A stretch of DNA of 64,000 bases from UBA5342 sp965662645 (lineage in GTDB: Bacteria; Bacteroidota; Bacteroidia; Bacteroidales; UBA5342), in assembly GCA_965662645.1 (NCBI GenBank), contig CBFIII010000002.1:62001-126000 (forward strand), read 5' to 3'. Below the pieces are notes generated by a model. The model was not told the origin of the DNA, made no database searches, and saw only the letters and a list, made by a program, of their open reading frames with translations. How positions within the stretch are numbered: the first letter of the stretch is position 1; every line of letters begins with the position of its first letter. Of the stretch, positions 1-7,890 are shown piece after piece. The translations under genes were made by a program, and so were the position numbers.

Positions 1-15
1 GTTACGAATGAATTA

Positions 16-50
16 AATTCATCATTCACAATTCACCATTCACCACTCAT
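16..50. repeat. AATTCAC-like microrepeat array after nadB
   Basis: The stretch is built from degenerate 7-8 bp units of the form ATTCAC, ATTCAT and ACTCA. It begins directly beside the nadB stop codon on the downstream side of that gene. The same kind of array lies directly after the pseudouridine synthase stop (16140-16179) and before mutY (56082-56110). It is too short and degenerate for a CRISPR or a coding repeat. Confidence 0.6.
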
Positions 51-51
51 T

Positions 52-1629
52 TTATAATTCATTCTTAAAGGGATAGTCAAGGGTATAATGTAAACCTCGG
101 CTTTCTTTTCGTTCCATGGCTTGTATGATGACCAGATAACCGACATTTATTACGTTTCGTAATTCACAAATTTCTTTTGAGACGATGGAGCGGTCAAAGA
201 GATTTTCGGTTTCGTGATAGAGTAATTCTAAACGATCAAAAGCACGTTTAAGGCGTAAGTTAGATCTCACAATGCCTACATAGTTCGACATTAATTCGCC
301 CACTTCTCTTCTACTTTGTGTGATGAGTACTAATTCTTCTGTTAAAGAAGTACCTTCGTCATTCCATTGTGGAATGCGGAGTTGCCATTCATGGGTTTTA
401 ATTTGATGTACGGCATCTTTTGAGGCGCTTTCTGCATAAACAAGCGCTTCGAGTAAAGAGTTTGATGCTAATCGGTTTGCGCCATGTAGCCCTGTAGATG
501 AACATTCGCCTATGGCGTAAAGACGGTTGATTGAAGAGCGTCCATTTTCATCTACCTTGATACCTCCACATAAGTAATGGGCAGCAGGTGCCACAGGGAT
601 GTAGTCTTTGGTAATGTCTATCCCTATTTCTAAACAATGTTTGTAGATATTAGGAAAGTGTTTCTTTGTTTCTTCTGCTTTTTTGTGGGTGACGTCTAAA
701 TAAACATTGCGTTCACCTCTCATTTTCATCTCACTATCGATAGCACGTGCTACAATATCGCGAGGAGCTAATTCTGCCCTTTCGTCATATTTAAACATGA
801 AACGTTTTCCGTCTTTTGTGCGTAATAGAGCTCCATAACCGCGGATAGCTTCCGTGATAAGGAACGATGGTGTTGCTTTAGGATTGTAAAGGGCTGTAGG
901 GTGAAATTGTACAAATTCCATGCCTTCTACAAAACCTTTAGCGCGATATACCATAGCGATTCCATCGCCAGTAGCCACGGTAGGATTGGTTGTGGTTTGG
1001 TAAGTACTTCCAATACCACCTGTGGCCATTGTGGTAATACGTGCAGAGATCACACGTACTTTGTTTGTTCGCAGGTTAAGTACGTAGGCACCATAACATT
1101 CTATGTCCTTGCGGCGGTGTGTGACTTTTTCTCCAAAATGATGTTGTGTGATAATGTCTATAGCAAAAAACTTTTCGAAGAGGGTGATGTTGGCATGTTC
1201 TTTCACTCTTTTTATGAGGGTATCCTCAACTTCGCGTCCCGTATAATCTTTAACATGAAGGATGCGGAATTCGCAATGTCCTCCTTCTTTGTGAAGGTCA
1301 AAACGTTCATTGTCTTCTTCGGACTTGTCAAATTTGACCCCCAATTCAATGAGTTCCTTAATTCTATCTGGTCCTTCTTTTATCACTTTTTCAACCACTT
1401 CCTTGTTGTTGATATCCACACCCGCAATCATTGTGTCTTTGATGTGTTTTTCAAAACTATCGGGAGCATAGGTCACGGATGATATTCCACCTTGAGCAAA
1501 AGATGTTGCTGTATCGGCAAGTTCTCCTTTGGTGACAATACATACGGTGCCATACTCCGCTACTTTTAAAGCATAAGATAGACCCGCTATTCCAGAGCCT
1601 ATAATTAGAAAATCAAATTTGTTCTGCAT
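52..1629 (-). CDS. nadB: L-aspartate oxidase
   Basis: This cytosolic flavoenzyme oxidises L-aspartate to iminoaspartate, the first step of de novo NAD synthesis; quinolinate synthase (NadA) uses the product. At 525 residues it has the normal family length. The N-terminus carries the FAD-binding Rossmann motif GSGIAG (residues 11-16). The substrate-domain motif FVQFHPTALY and the C-terminal flavin motif with HGANRLASNSLLEA are intact and fit NadB rather than the succinate dehydrogenase flavoprotein. It starts 6 bp after the yjbQ stop, so the two are probably cotranscribed. nadA and nadC are not in the window. The stop codon runs straight into a microrepeat array. Confidence 0.95.
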   Translation of the reverse strand: MQNKFDFLIIGSGIAGLSYALKVAEYGTVCIVTKGELADTATSFAQGGISSVTYAPDSFEKHIKDTMIAGVDINNKEVVEKVIKEGPDRIKELIELGVKFDKSEEDNERFDLHKEGGHCEFRILHVKDYTGREVEDTLIKRVKEHANITLFEKFFAIDIITQHHFGEKVTHRRKDIECYGAYVLNLRTNKVRVISARITTMATGGIGSTYQTTTNPTVATGDGIAMVYRAKGFVEGMEFVQFHPTALYNPKATPSFLITEAIRGYGALLRTKDGKRFMFKYDERAELAPRDIVARAIDSEMKMRGERNVYLDVTHKKAEETKKHFPNIYKHCLEIGIDITKDYIPVAPAAHYLCGGIKVDENGRSSINRLYAIGECSSTGLHGANRLASNSLLEALVYAESASKDAVHQIKTHEWQLRIPQWNDEGTSLTEELVLITQSRREVGELMSNYVGIVRSNLRLKRAFDRLELLYHETENLFDRSIVSKEICELRNVINVGYLVIIQAMERKESRGLHYTLDYPFKNEL

Positions 1630-1635
1630 GATATT

Positions 1636-2046
1636 TTATTCTATAATTGTGGCGATAATTTGACGATCGCCTCCATAATTTCTAAATTCACATAAATAAA
1701 TACCTTGCCAAGTGCCCAAATTGAGTTGTCCATTTGTTATCGGAATCGTTAATGAGGTGCCTAGTAGGGCGCTTTTAACGTGTGCAGGCATGTCATCATT
1801 TCCTTCTAAGGTGTGTGTGTAGTAGGATTGATTTTCTGGAACCATTTTATTCATTATGTTTTCCATATCGGTTCTGACCGAAGGATCTGCATTTTCATTA
1901 ATGCTTAGAGCACATGAAGTGTGTTGAATAAAGAGGTTAAGAAGGCCGTTATTAGGGAGTTGTCCTAGTTGTTTGCTGATGTCTAAGGTGATCAGGTGAT
2001 AACCTCTTGGTTTTGATGAAAGTGTAATGTGTATTTGCTTGGCCAT
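1636..2046 (-). CDS. yjbQ: YjbQ/UPF0047 family protein
   Basis: The 136-residue protein covers the whole YjbQ (UPF0047) fold. Conserved blocks are HTSCALSINENADP (about residues 42-55), the EGNDDMPAHVKSALLG block and the C-terminal LGTWQGIYLCEFR block. Some family members have weak thiamine-phosphate synthase activity, but the physiological role is unsettled and nothing here resolves it. It is the first gene of a two-gene unit with nadB. A TAnnTTTG-like element lies about 25 bp upstream. Family assignment is firm; function is not. Confidence 0.9.
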   Translation of the reverse strand: MAKQIHITLSSKPRGYHLITLDISKQLGQLPNNGLLNLFIQHTSCALSINENADPSVRTDMENIMNKMVPENQSYYTHTLEGNDDMPAHVKSALLGTSLTIPITNGQLNLGTWQGIYLCEFRNYGGDRQIIATIIE

Positions 2047-2068
2047 CTCCTAATGATAATTGGAAGTG

Positions 2069-2076
2069 CAAATGTA
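2069..2076 (-). promoter_or_regulatory. -7 promoter element for yjbQ-nadB
   Basis: On the minus strand this reads TACATTTG, matching the Bacteroidota -7 consensus TAnnTTTG, about 25 bp before the yjbQ ATG. No clear TTTG -33 box was seen. Confidence 0.45.
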
Positions 2077-2142
2077 ATGATTATAGCGTATATTTTTATG
2101 AAAGAACGTAATTCTCTTTCCGAAAAAATAAGAGATAAAAAA

Positions 2143-2165
2143 AAGGAAGTCATGAGGACTTCCTG
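2143..2165 (-). terminator. Intrinsic terminator after the IPMS-family gene
   Basis: An 8-bp perfect stem (AGGAAGTC with GACTTCCT) and a 5-nt loop are followed on the minus strand by a run of T. It sits a few bases after the stop of the isopropylmalate synthase family gene. Confidence 0.8.
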
Positions 2166-2172
2166 TTTTTGA

Positions 2173-3690
2173 CTATTGCATTGTTTCTATGATGTTAAGC
2201 ATACGTATGGTGGCTTGTATAGCGGCTACCGTTTGGTCGGGATCAACGCCTCTCGTTTGAAAATGGTTACCCTTAAAATCCCAGTGAATACATGTCTCTA
2301 CTAAGGCATCAGTACGTCCGCCAGGAGGTATCGTTACGATGTAATCGGTTAACATAGGACGTTGTTTGTCGAGCATCTTATAGATTTTACTTAAGGCGCG
2401 AGAGAAGGCATCATACTGACCACTACCATTTGCTGTGGCTTCATATACTTTACCTTTAATGTCAACTTTTACGGTAGCTACGGGACTCAGGTTTTGCGTC
2501 AACACCATGGTGTAATTAAGAATCTTTATCGAAGAGATCTGTCCACGGTCGCCAATGATGTCAGCGATGATAAGTGGAAGGTCTTCTTTTTTGACGGTTT
2601 TTTGTTGATCGCCCAGGGCAATGACACGTTGTGTGACTAATTTCATTGTCTCATTGTCGAGATCAATTCCCAGTTCTTCTAGGTTCTTTTTTATGTTTGC
2701 TTTACCCGATGTCTTTCCTAAGGCATAACTGCGCATGCGTCCAAAACGTTCGGGGAGGAGATCATTAAAATATAAGTTGTTTTTATTATCACCATCCGCA
2801 TGAATGCCCGCACATTGCGTGAATACAAATTCACCTACTAAGGGTTTGTTGCCTGGTACGCGGATACCTGAAAATGTTTCCACCATCTTGCTGACTTTTG
2901 ACAACTTGCTTTCGTTCAGGTTGGTATCGATGTGTAAGAGGTCGTGAAGTACGCCAATTACACTCGATAATGGTGCGTTGCCAGCACGTTCGCCTAAGCC
3001 GTTTACCGTAGTGTGTATGCCTTTTACACCTGCTTTTACAGCTTCATAAATATTAGCTACAGCTAAATCGTAATCATTATGAGGGTGAAAATCAAAAGAT
3101 AGTTCGGGATACCGCGTACATGTTTCTTTGCAATACTGTGCTGTTTGCGCAGGTGATAAAATACCTAAGGTATCGGGTAACATAAAACGTTTGATGGGCA
3201 AATCTTTTAGATGGTCTATCATATAAAAGACGTAGTCTTTGGCATCTATTATACCATTGGACCAGTCTTCGAGGTAAAGATTGACATCAATGTTTAGGTC
3301 GTTGGCATAAAGCACCTCGCTTCGTATGTCAGCAACATGTTGTTCTGGCGTTTTTTTGAGTTGACCTTCAAGGTGTTTTAATGACCCTTTGGTGAGTAGG
3401 TTGATGACTTTACCTCCTGTTTTGTTTAGCCAATCGATGGATTGGTGTTGATCTACAAACCCGAGGACTTCTATTCTTTTTAAATAGTTGTTTTTTTTAG
3501 CCCACTCTACGATGTGGCGTACAGCCTCCATTTCTCCTTCAGAAACACGAGCAGAAGCAATTTCTATGCGGTCAACGCCTAAATCATTTATAAGTAATTG
3601 TGAGATGGCTAATTTTTCCTTTGCCGAGAAAGAAACTCCCGAAGTCTGTTCTCCATCTCTCAATGTGGTATCCATTATTTCTACTTTCAT
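2173..3690 (-). CDS. 2-isopropylmalate / citramalate synthase family
   Basis: The enzyme belongs to the HMGL-like acyltransferase family that condenses acetyl-CoA with a 2-oxo acid, giving 2-isopropylmalate (leucine route) or (R)-citramalate (isoleucine route). Residues 7-15 carry the signature DTTLRDGEQ. A metal-binding HPHND block lies near residue 200, followed by NGLGERAGNAPL. The C-terminal third (from about residue 370) looks like the LeuA allosteric domain. The ATG at 3690 was chosen because an AAGGA sequence precedes it and the extra upstream codons are not family-like; this gives 505 residues. leuB, leuC and leuD are absent nearby, so substrate choice between 2-oxoisovalerate and pyruvate cannot be decided here. 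It has its own promoter and terminator. Confidence 0.85.
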   Translation of the reverse strand: MKVEIMDTTLRDGEQTSGVSFSAKEKLAISQLLINDLGVDRIEIASARVSEGEMEAVRHIVEWAKKNNYLKRIEVLGFVDQHQSIDWLNKTGGKVINLLTKGSLKHLEGQLKKTPEQHVADIRSEVLYANDLNIDVNLYLEDWSNGIIDAKDYVFYMIDHLKDLPIKRFMLPDTLGILSPAQTAQYCKETCTRYPELSFDFHPHNDYDLAVANIYEAVKAGVKGIHTTVNGLGERAGNAPLSSVIGVLHDLLHIDTNLNESKLSKVSKMVETFSGIRVPGNKPLVGEFVFTQCAGIHADGDNKNNLYFNDLLPERFGRMRSYALGKTSGKANIKKNLEELGIDLDNETMKLVTQRVIALGDQQKTVKKEDLPLIIADIIGDRGQISSIKILNYTMVLTQNLSPVATVKVDIKGKVYEATANGSGQYDAFSRALSKIYKMLDKQRPMLTDYIVTIPPGGRTDALVETCIHWDFKGNHFQTRGVDPDQTVAAIQATIRMLNIIETMQ

Positions 3691-3718
3691 AGTAGTCCTT
3701 TTTTTAATTTTGATTCTA

Positions 3719-3726
3719 CAAAAATA
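3719..3726 (-). promoter_or_regulatory. -7 element for the IPMS-family gene
   Basis: Minus-strand TATTTTTG matches TAnnTTTG, about 28 bp upstream of the chosen ATG at 3690. It lies inside the longer open frame that starts at 3729, which supports the shorter start. Confidence 0.45.
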
Positions 3727-3898
3727 CAAATTTCTTATCCTTAGAAAAAATGCTTGTTTAGGTGTTTTATCCCTTTGCTACTATTGAGGTGTCATATGTT
3801 TTATTATTTTTCTATAAATGGTGTTTGGCCATAATAAAACGTGTTTTTTTAGGAAATAGGACGTACTTATTGATGTATTTTAATACTTTAGTTGTTTT

Positions 3899-5164
3899 CT
3901 ATATTGCCTTTTTTTGTAGCTCTTTAGCGTCCTCTGGCTGATGTTTGTGTTTGAAAAGGATGCTGAATAAGATAAGGATGACTAAGGCATACAGTGCAAA
4001 AGCATTCCATATACCTTGCCAATCAAACTGTCCTTGTTCATTTGTAAAATAGCGTGCTATGATAAAGCCGCTACTCCATGAACCTATGATGGCTCCACCG
4101 CCATTGGTCATCATCATAAAAAGTCCTTGAGCACTTGCACGTATTTTAGGGTCTGTTTCTTTCTCTACAAAAAGAGAACCTGAGATGTTGAAAAAGTCAA
4201 AAGCCATACCATAAACAACACAAGATAAGATGATCATCCACAGTCCGGTTGTAGGGTTGCCATAAGCAAATAAACCAAAACGTAATACCCATGCTAACAG
4301 ACTTATCATCATGACCTTTTTTATGCCAAAACGTTTAAGGAAGAAAGGGATAGCTAGGATGAAAAGGGTCTCTGAGATTTGTGAGATTGACATGATAATG
4401 GTGGAATACTTGACGACGAACGAATCAGCATATTGTGGGATTTCTTCAAAGTTAGATAAGAAACGATCGCCATACATATTAGTCAACTGTAATGCTGCAC
4501 CAAGAAAAATAGAGAAGATAAAGAATATCGCCATCTTATAATTCTTAAAGAGTTTGAAAGCACTTAGTCCTAAAGTTTCAAATAAAGGAGCACCTTTAGG
4601 CGTGTTGTTTTGTGGTTTTACTTGTGGCAAGGTGAGGGCATAAATGCCTAATATAAAAGAGACACCACTGGCTATATAGAATTGATTGGCTGAGGCCTTT
4701 GATCCTGTTAGGTTGACGACCCACATAGCAGCTATGAAGCCAATAGTACCCCAAACGCGAATAGGAGGAAATGCTTTAATAATATCATAGTTTTTACTTT
4801 TTAGGATGCTATATGATATGGTATTGGTTAGCGCTATGGTAGGCATATAACATATCATGGCTAGTAGCATTATGGAGAAAAAAGTTCCGGGTTCTGAGAT
4901 TTGAGGTAGAAAGAATAACGTGATACCTCCCAAAATGTGTAATATAGCATAAAGGCGTTCTGCATTAATCCAACGGTCTGCTATAATACCTGTAAGCGTT
5001 GGCATGAAAAGTGAGGAAATGCCCATAGTGGCAAAGACAGCACCAAAATCTTCTGGCCCCCATTGTTTGGTAGCAAACCAATAATTTCCAATAGTTATTA
5101 ACCATGCTCCCCAAATAAAGAACTGAAGAAAGTTTAAGACAGTCAAGCGGAATTTTAAAGACAT
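3899..5164 (-). CDS. MFS nucleoside:H+ symporter
   Basis: The 421-residue protein is an inner-membrane transporter of the major facilitator superfamily with about 12 hydrophobic segments. The N-terminal block LNFLQFFIWGAWLITIGNYW and the following GIIADRW loop fit the nucleoside:H+ symporter (NupG-like) branch, which imports purine and pyrimidine nucleosides. The C-terminus is a short basic cytosolic tail. The gene stands alone with its own -7 element. A cytidine deaminase is encoded 46 kb away in the same window, but no operon link exists. The exact nucleoside specificity is not visible. Confidence 0.88.
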   Translation of the reverse strand: MSLKFRLTVLNFLQFFIWGAWLITIGNYWFATKQWGPEDFGAVFATMGISSLFMPTLTGIIADRWINAERLYAILHILGGITLFFLPQISEPGTFFSIMLLAMICYMPTIALTNTISYSILKSKNYDIIKAFPPIRVWGTIGFIAAMWVVNLTGSKASANQFYIASGVSFILGIYALTLPQVKPQNNTPKGAPLFETLGLSAFKLFKNYKMAIFFIFSIFLGAALQLTNMYGDRFLSNFEEIPQYADSFVVKYSTIIMSISQISETLFILAIPFFLKRFGIKKVMMISLLAWVLRFGLFAYGNPTTGLWMIILSCVVYGMAFDFFNISGSLFVEKETDPKIRASAQGLFMMMTNGGGAIIGSWSSGFIIARYFTNEQGQFDWQGIWNAFALYALVILILFSILFKHKHQPEDAKELQKKAI

Positions 5165-5190
5165 ACAGTTTTGTTTTATAAATACATACT

Positions 5191-5198
5191 CAAAAGTA
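5191..5198 (-). promoter_or_regulatory. -7 element for nucleoside permease
   Basis: Minus-strand TACTTTTG matches TAnnTTTG about 27 bp before the ATG at 5164. No -33 TTTG is clear. Confidence 0.4.
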
Positions 5199-5517
5199 AT
5201 GGAAAAGGTTGAAAATCTATTCTTTTTTGTGAGTTGTTTCTTTTCTCTTGCTTAGCTTGCTTTTGTGTGATATTCTTTTGTTTTATCTTTTTTGTCTTTT
5301 TTTAATATTAAAGGTAATATTGTATGTTGTTTTATATCTTATTTTTGTAGTGTATTTCCTTCTTTTATTAAGTGGTGTTGAAAGGTGTTTCTGATTGGTT
5401 GTGAAGATTTATTCTTTTGGAGCAAATAGTATTTAAAACACGCTCCGCTAAAAGTTGCATTTGCTACTTGAATTTAAGGATTGTTTGATGTGTTTTTAAA
5501 TTATTAATTTTAAACCT
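5199..5517. other. T-rich non-coding gap
   Basis: This spacer between two divergent genes is strongly T-rich on the plus strand at 5215-5360 and holds no credible ORF. A TATTTTTG at 5340-5347 matches the -7 consensus but is about 170 bp from the lipoprotein start at 5518. The only other mark is a CGCTCCGCT at about 5441-5449, a fragment of the GCTCCGCTGGAGC hairpin motif seen near 15.9 kb. Confidence 0.4.
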
Positions 5518-5895
5518 ATGACAAAAGTTATTGTTTTTAGTTTTTTTATTTCCATTTTTATATTTTGTGCTTGTGATGATGATGCGACCGTTGGAGCCAT
5601 TCATGGCACATTGAGGGCTGGAGAAGGGTTGGAGGAAATCAGTTTGAATGATATTGATGTTTATCTTTATGAAACGCTTGGTCCATATACTGTACAATGT
5701 GTCGATAGTGTTAAAACGAATGCGGAGGATAAGTTTTCTTTTTCTAACTTGGAATTTAAGACCTATGTGGTGAGCTTAAAGCCTAATTTTATTATCATTC
5801 CTGATCCTGACTTTATAGATTTAGATGTAGATCATGCCACAAAGACAGTAATATATGAAGTACAGGCTATTGTGGATAGTCTTGTTGTTAATTAA
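5518..5895 (+). CDS. Small lipoprotein with beta-sandwich domain
   Basis: The 125-residue product has a hydrophobic signal of about 16 residues ending at Cys19, followed by three aspartates; that acidic cluster resembles the surface lipoprotein export signal of Bacteroidota. The rest resembles one carboxypeptidase-regulatory or SdrD-B type beta-sandwich: a GAIHGTL strand, a VYLYETL strand, a DKFSFSNL turn and a YVVSLKP strand in the expected order. Such domains act as structural or ligand-binding modules and are rarely enzymes. It is a single gene, convergent with the beta-propeller lipoprotein downstream. Function is unknown. Confidence 0.6.
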   Translation: MTKVIVFSFFISIFIFCACDDDATVGAIHGTLRAGEGLEEISLNDIDVYLYETLGPYTVQCVDSVKTNAEDKFSFSNLEFKTYVVSLKPNFIIIPDPDFIDLDVDHATKTVIYEVQAIVDSLVVN

Positions 5896-6041
5896 AACAA
5901 AGTATAAATCTTATCTAAGAGAGATGTCCTTTTGATAATTGCTTAGGTGTAAAATATTTTTAAAGCGGCAAGATGATGAGCTTGAGAAGTAAATCTTTGG
6001 TTGTGAATTAGAAGAGGTACACAGACGTATATATTAATTTT

Positions 6042-7181
6042 TTATTTGAAACAAAAACCTACTGGATTTACTCCAACTTTAAAGGTGTCTATGCCTTGTC
6101 CTTGAGCATTGAAACGATAAACATAGCCTGGTTGCGCATTATCTATGGCATCTGATATATATATGTCTGAGTTTGTAGGATCAATGCCCAGACCATAAAA
6201 TCCTTTTCCATATCCTTTATATTCCGAATTGTTCTCAATATGTTTTTCAGGACGTAATGAAAGCACGGGTAGTCGATAGAGGTCTGTATTTAAAAAATAA
6301 AGGGTGTCTTTTGATCCATTTATGCAAAGTTCCTGTGGGTTAGCATCTATGGGGAATGTGATGGAGTCTTCAAGGGTTAAAGTGCTAGGGTTGATGCGAA
6401 ATAATTTGGGATTTCCATAATACGGATTGCTACCGTCACCCCAGTCGTAACCTCCATCGCAGAGTACCCATAGTTTGTTGTATTTATCTATGACAAGTGA
6501 ATTGGGTTGAGCTGCTACTGTGATTGAATCTTGTATCTTATCGCTGTTGCTATCAATGACTAATATTTTATCGTCTCGCATCCAACATGCTACAAAAATA
6601 GAATGTCCCCATTGCACCATCTTTTCGGTAGAATGTTGTGCGTATTTTTTGTTGTTATTGGTTGATATGCTGCCTATATGGACGGTATTGTCTGATGTCA
6701 AATTGGAAGAGTCAGCACTGTTATAGCTTTGAACTCCTGAAGGATTAATAATATTGATGGCACGTGCATATAGATCAGTGACATAGGCTTTTTCATCATT
6801 GATAAAATGTATATAACGGGGGGACTCTAATTCTGTAATTTTACCAATGATTTTTCCTGTATTGCTATCTAATAGGAGTATTTTACCGCTATTATTAAGG
6901 ACTAAATAAGCGATGCCGTCACGTATCTTCATCGATTGAGCCACATCTCCCCATTTTTCGACGTTATTTGTGGTGCTGATAATATTATTATAGACTGTAT
7001 TGTTTTTTATATCATAGTAAGATAACGATGAGGTGCTTGACCCAAAATTCCCTGAATTAATGATGTATAGTCCTGTGTTTTCGAATAAGTATTCTTCATC
7101 AGTCCATGATTCTTTCATACAAGAACTAAATATCAAGACAAAGAGCAATATATATGGAATGTTCTTTATGATGTCACGCAT
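6042..7181 (-). CDS. Beta-propeller (YncE/DUF5074-like) lipoprotein
   Basis: The 379-residue protein has a lipoprotein signal with Cys21 followed by Met-Lys-Glu, typical of exported surface lipoproteins in this phylum. Beyond it come repeated blades with motifs such as ILLLDSNTGKIIGKI, YVTDLYARAINIINP, ILVIDSNSDKIQDSI and DIYISDAI, which fit a YncE-like seven-bladed propeller (DUF5074-type). Homologues often sit beside TonB receptors for cobalamin or metals, but none is present here. It begins 2 bp after the nth stop, so it is probably read from the nth transcript, an odd pairing of DNA repair with a surface protein. Ligand unknown. Confidence 0.7.
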   Translation of the reverse strand: MRDIIKNIPYILLFVLIFSSCMKESWTDEEYLFENTGLYIINSGNFGSSTSSLSYYDIKNNTVYNNIISTTNNVEKWGDVAQSMKIRDGIAYLVLNNSGKILLLDSNTGKIIGKITELESPRYIHFINDEKAYVTDLYARAINIINPSGVQSYNSADSSNLTSDNTVHIGSISTNNNKKYAQHSTEKMVQWGHSIFVACWMRDDKILVIDSNSDKIQDSITVAAQPNSLVIDKYNKLWVLCDGGYDWGDGSNPYYGNPKLFRINPSTLTLEDSITFPIDANPQELCINGSKDTLYFLNTDLYRLPVLSLRPEKHIENNSEYKGYGKGFYGLGIDPTNSDIYISDAIDNAQPGYVYRFNAQGQGIDTFKVGVNPVGFCFK

Positions 7182-7183
7182 AC

Positions 7184-7825
7184 TTATTTGTTGTTGGTGA
7201 TGTAATATTTACAAAAATGACGACATCCGCATTTTTCACATTTGGGGGTGCGTGCCATACAGACGTAGCGTCCGTGTAGAATGATCCAGTGGTGTGCTTG
7301 TCCTAGAATGTTACGGGGTAGCATGGCTACGAGTTGTTTTTCACATTCCAAAGGATTTTTTGCCTCATTGACAAGTCCCATGCGTTGACTGACTCTGAAT
7401 ACGTGTGTGTCAACAGGCATGGCGGGTATATCAAAAGCTACAGAACCTATGACATTGGCCGTTTTACGACCTACGCCCGGTAGTTTTTGCATTTCATCTA
7501 TATCCTGTGGTATCTGACCGCCATAATCAGAGACTAATAAATCCGCCATTCCTTTCAAATGTTTTGCTTTATTATTAGGATAAGAACAGCTCTTTATCAA
7601 ATCGAAGATGTCTTCTACGCTTGCTTCAGCCATGAGTTCTGCTGTGGGATATAGAGCAAAGATATTTGGTGTGATGATGTTCACTCTTTTATCGGTACAT
7701 TGAGCTGATAGGATAACGGCAACAGCTAATTCAAAGGGTGTACGCCAATGTAGTTCGCTCTCTGCTACGGGCATGTGTTCTGAAAAATAGTCTATAAAAG
7801 CTTGATATCTTTCTTTCTTTGTCAT
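7184..7825 (-). CDS. nth: Endonuclease III
   Basis: This 213-residue bifunctional DNA glycosylase/AP lyase removes oxidised pyrimidines in base-excision repair. The helix-hairpin-helix LPGVGRKTANVIG carries the catalytic Lys, and VDTHVFRV carries the catalytic Asp. The C-terminus has the [4Fe-4S] ligand set C-x6-C-x2-C-x5-C (block starting CMARTPKCEKC). The length matches E. coli Nth. A strong terminator lies just upstream and ends the preceding transcript, so nth must start from a promoter in the short gap; none is obvious. Confidence 0.95.
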   Translation of the reverse strand: MTKKERYQAFIDYFSEHMPVAESELHWRTPFELAVAVILSAQCTDKRVNIITPNIFALYPTAELMAEASVEDIFDLIKSCSYPNNKAKHLKGMADLLVSDYGGQIPQDIDEMQKLPGVGRKTANVIGSVAFDIPAMPVDTHVFRVSQRMGLVNEAKNPLECEKQLVAMLPRNILGQAHHWIILHGRYVCMARTPKCEKCGCRHFCKYYITNNK

Positions 7826-7839
7826 TTTGGTAGAACTAA

Positions 7840-7864
7840 AAAGACGCTGCTTAGCAACGTCTTT
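7840..7864 (-). terminator. Intrinsic terminator after the T9SS cargo gene
   Basis: An 11-bp stem with one G-U pair and a 3-nt loop is followed on the minus strand by TTTTTAG. It lies between the stop of the 957-residue gene and nth and separates the two transcripts. Confidence 0.8.
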
Positions 7865-7890
7865 AGTTAATGATATTGTATTAATGCGTA

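Noticed and set aside
901..1482. 193-residue plus-strand ORF opposite nadB
   Set aside because: It lies wholly inside nadB on the other strand, has low-complexity Phe/Cys-rich composition and no promoter or start signal, so it is a shadow frame.
5199..5360. T-rich stretch as a replication origin
   Set aside because: There are no DnaA-box clusters or dnaA/dnaN neighbours; it is just AT-rich spacer.
5464..5697. 77-residue minus-strand ORF overlapping the small lipoprotein gene
   Set aside because: The plus-strand frame has a lipoprotein signal and a domain pattern; this frame has neither.
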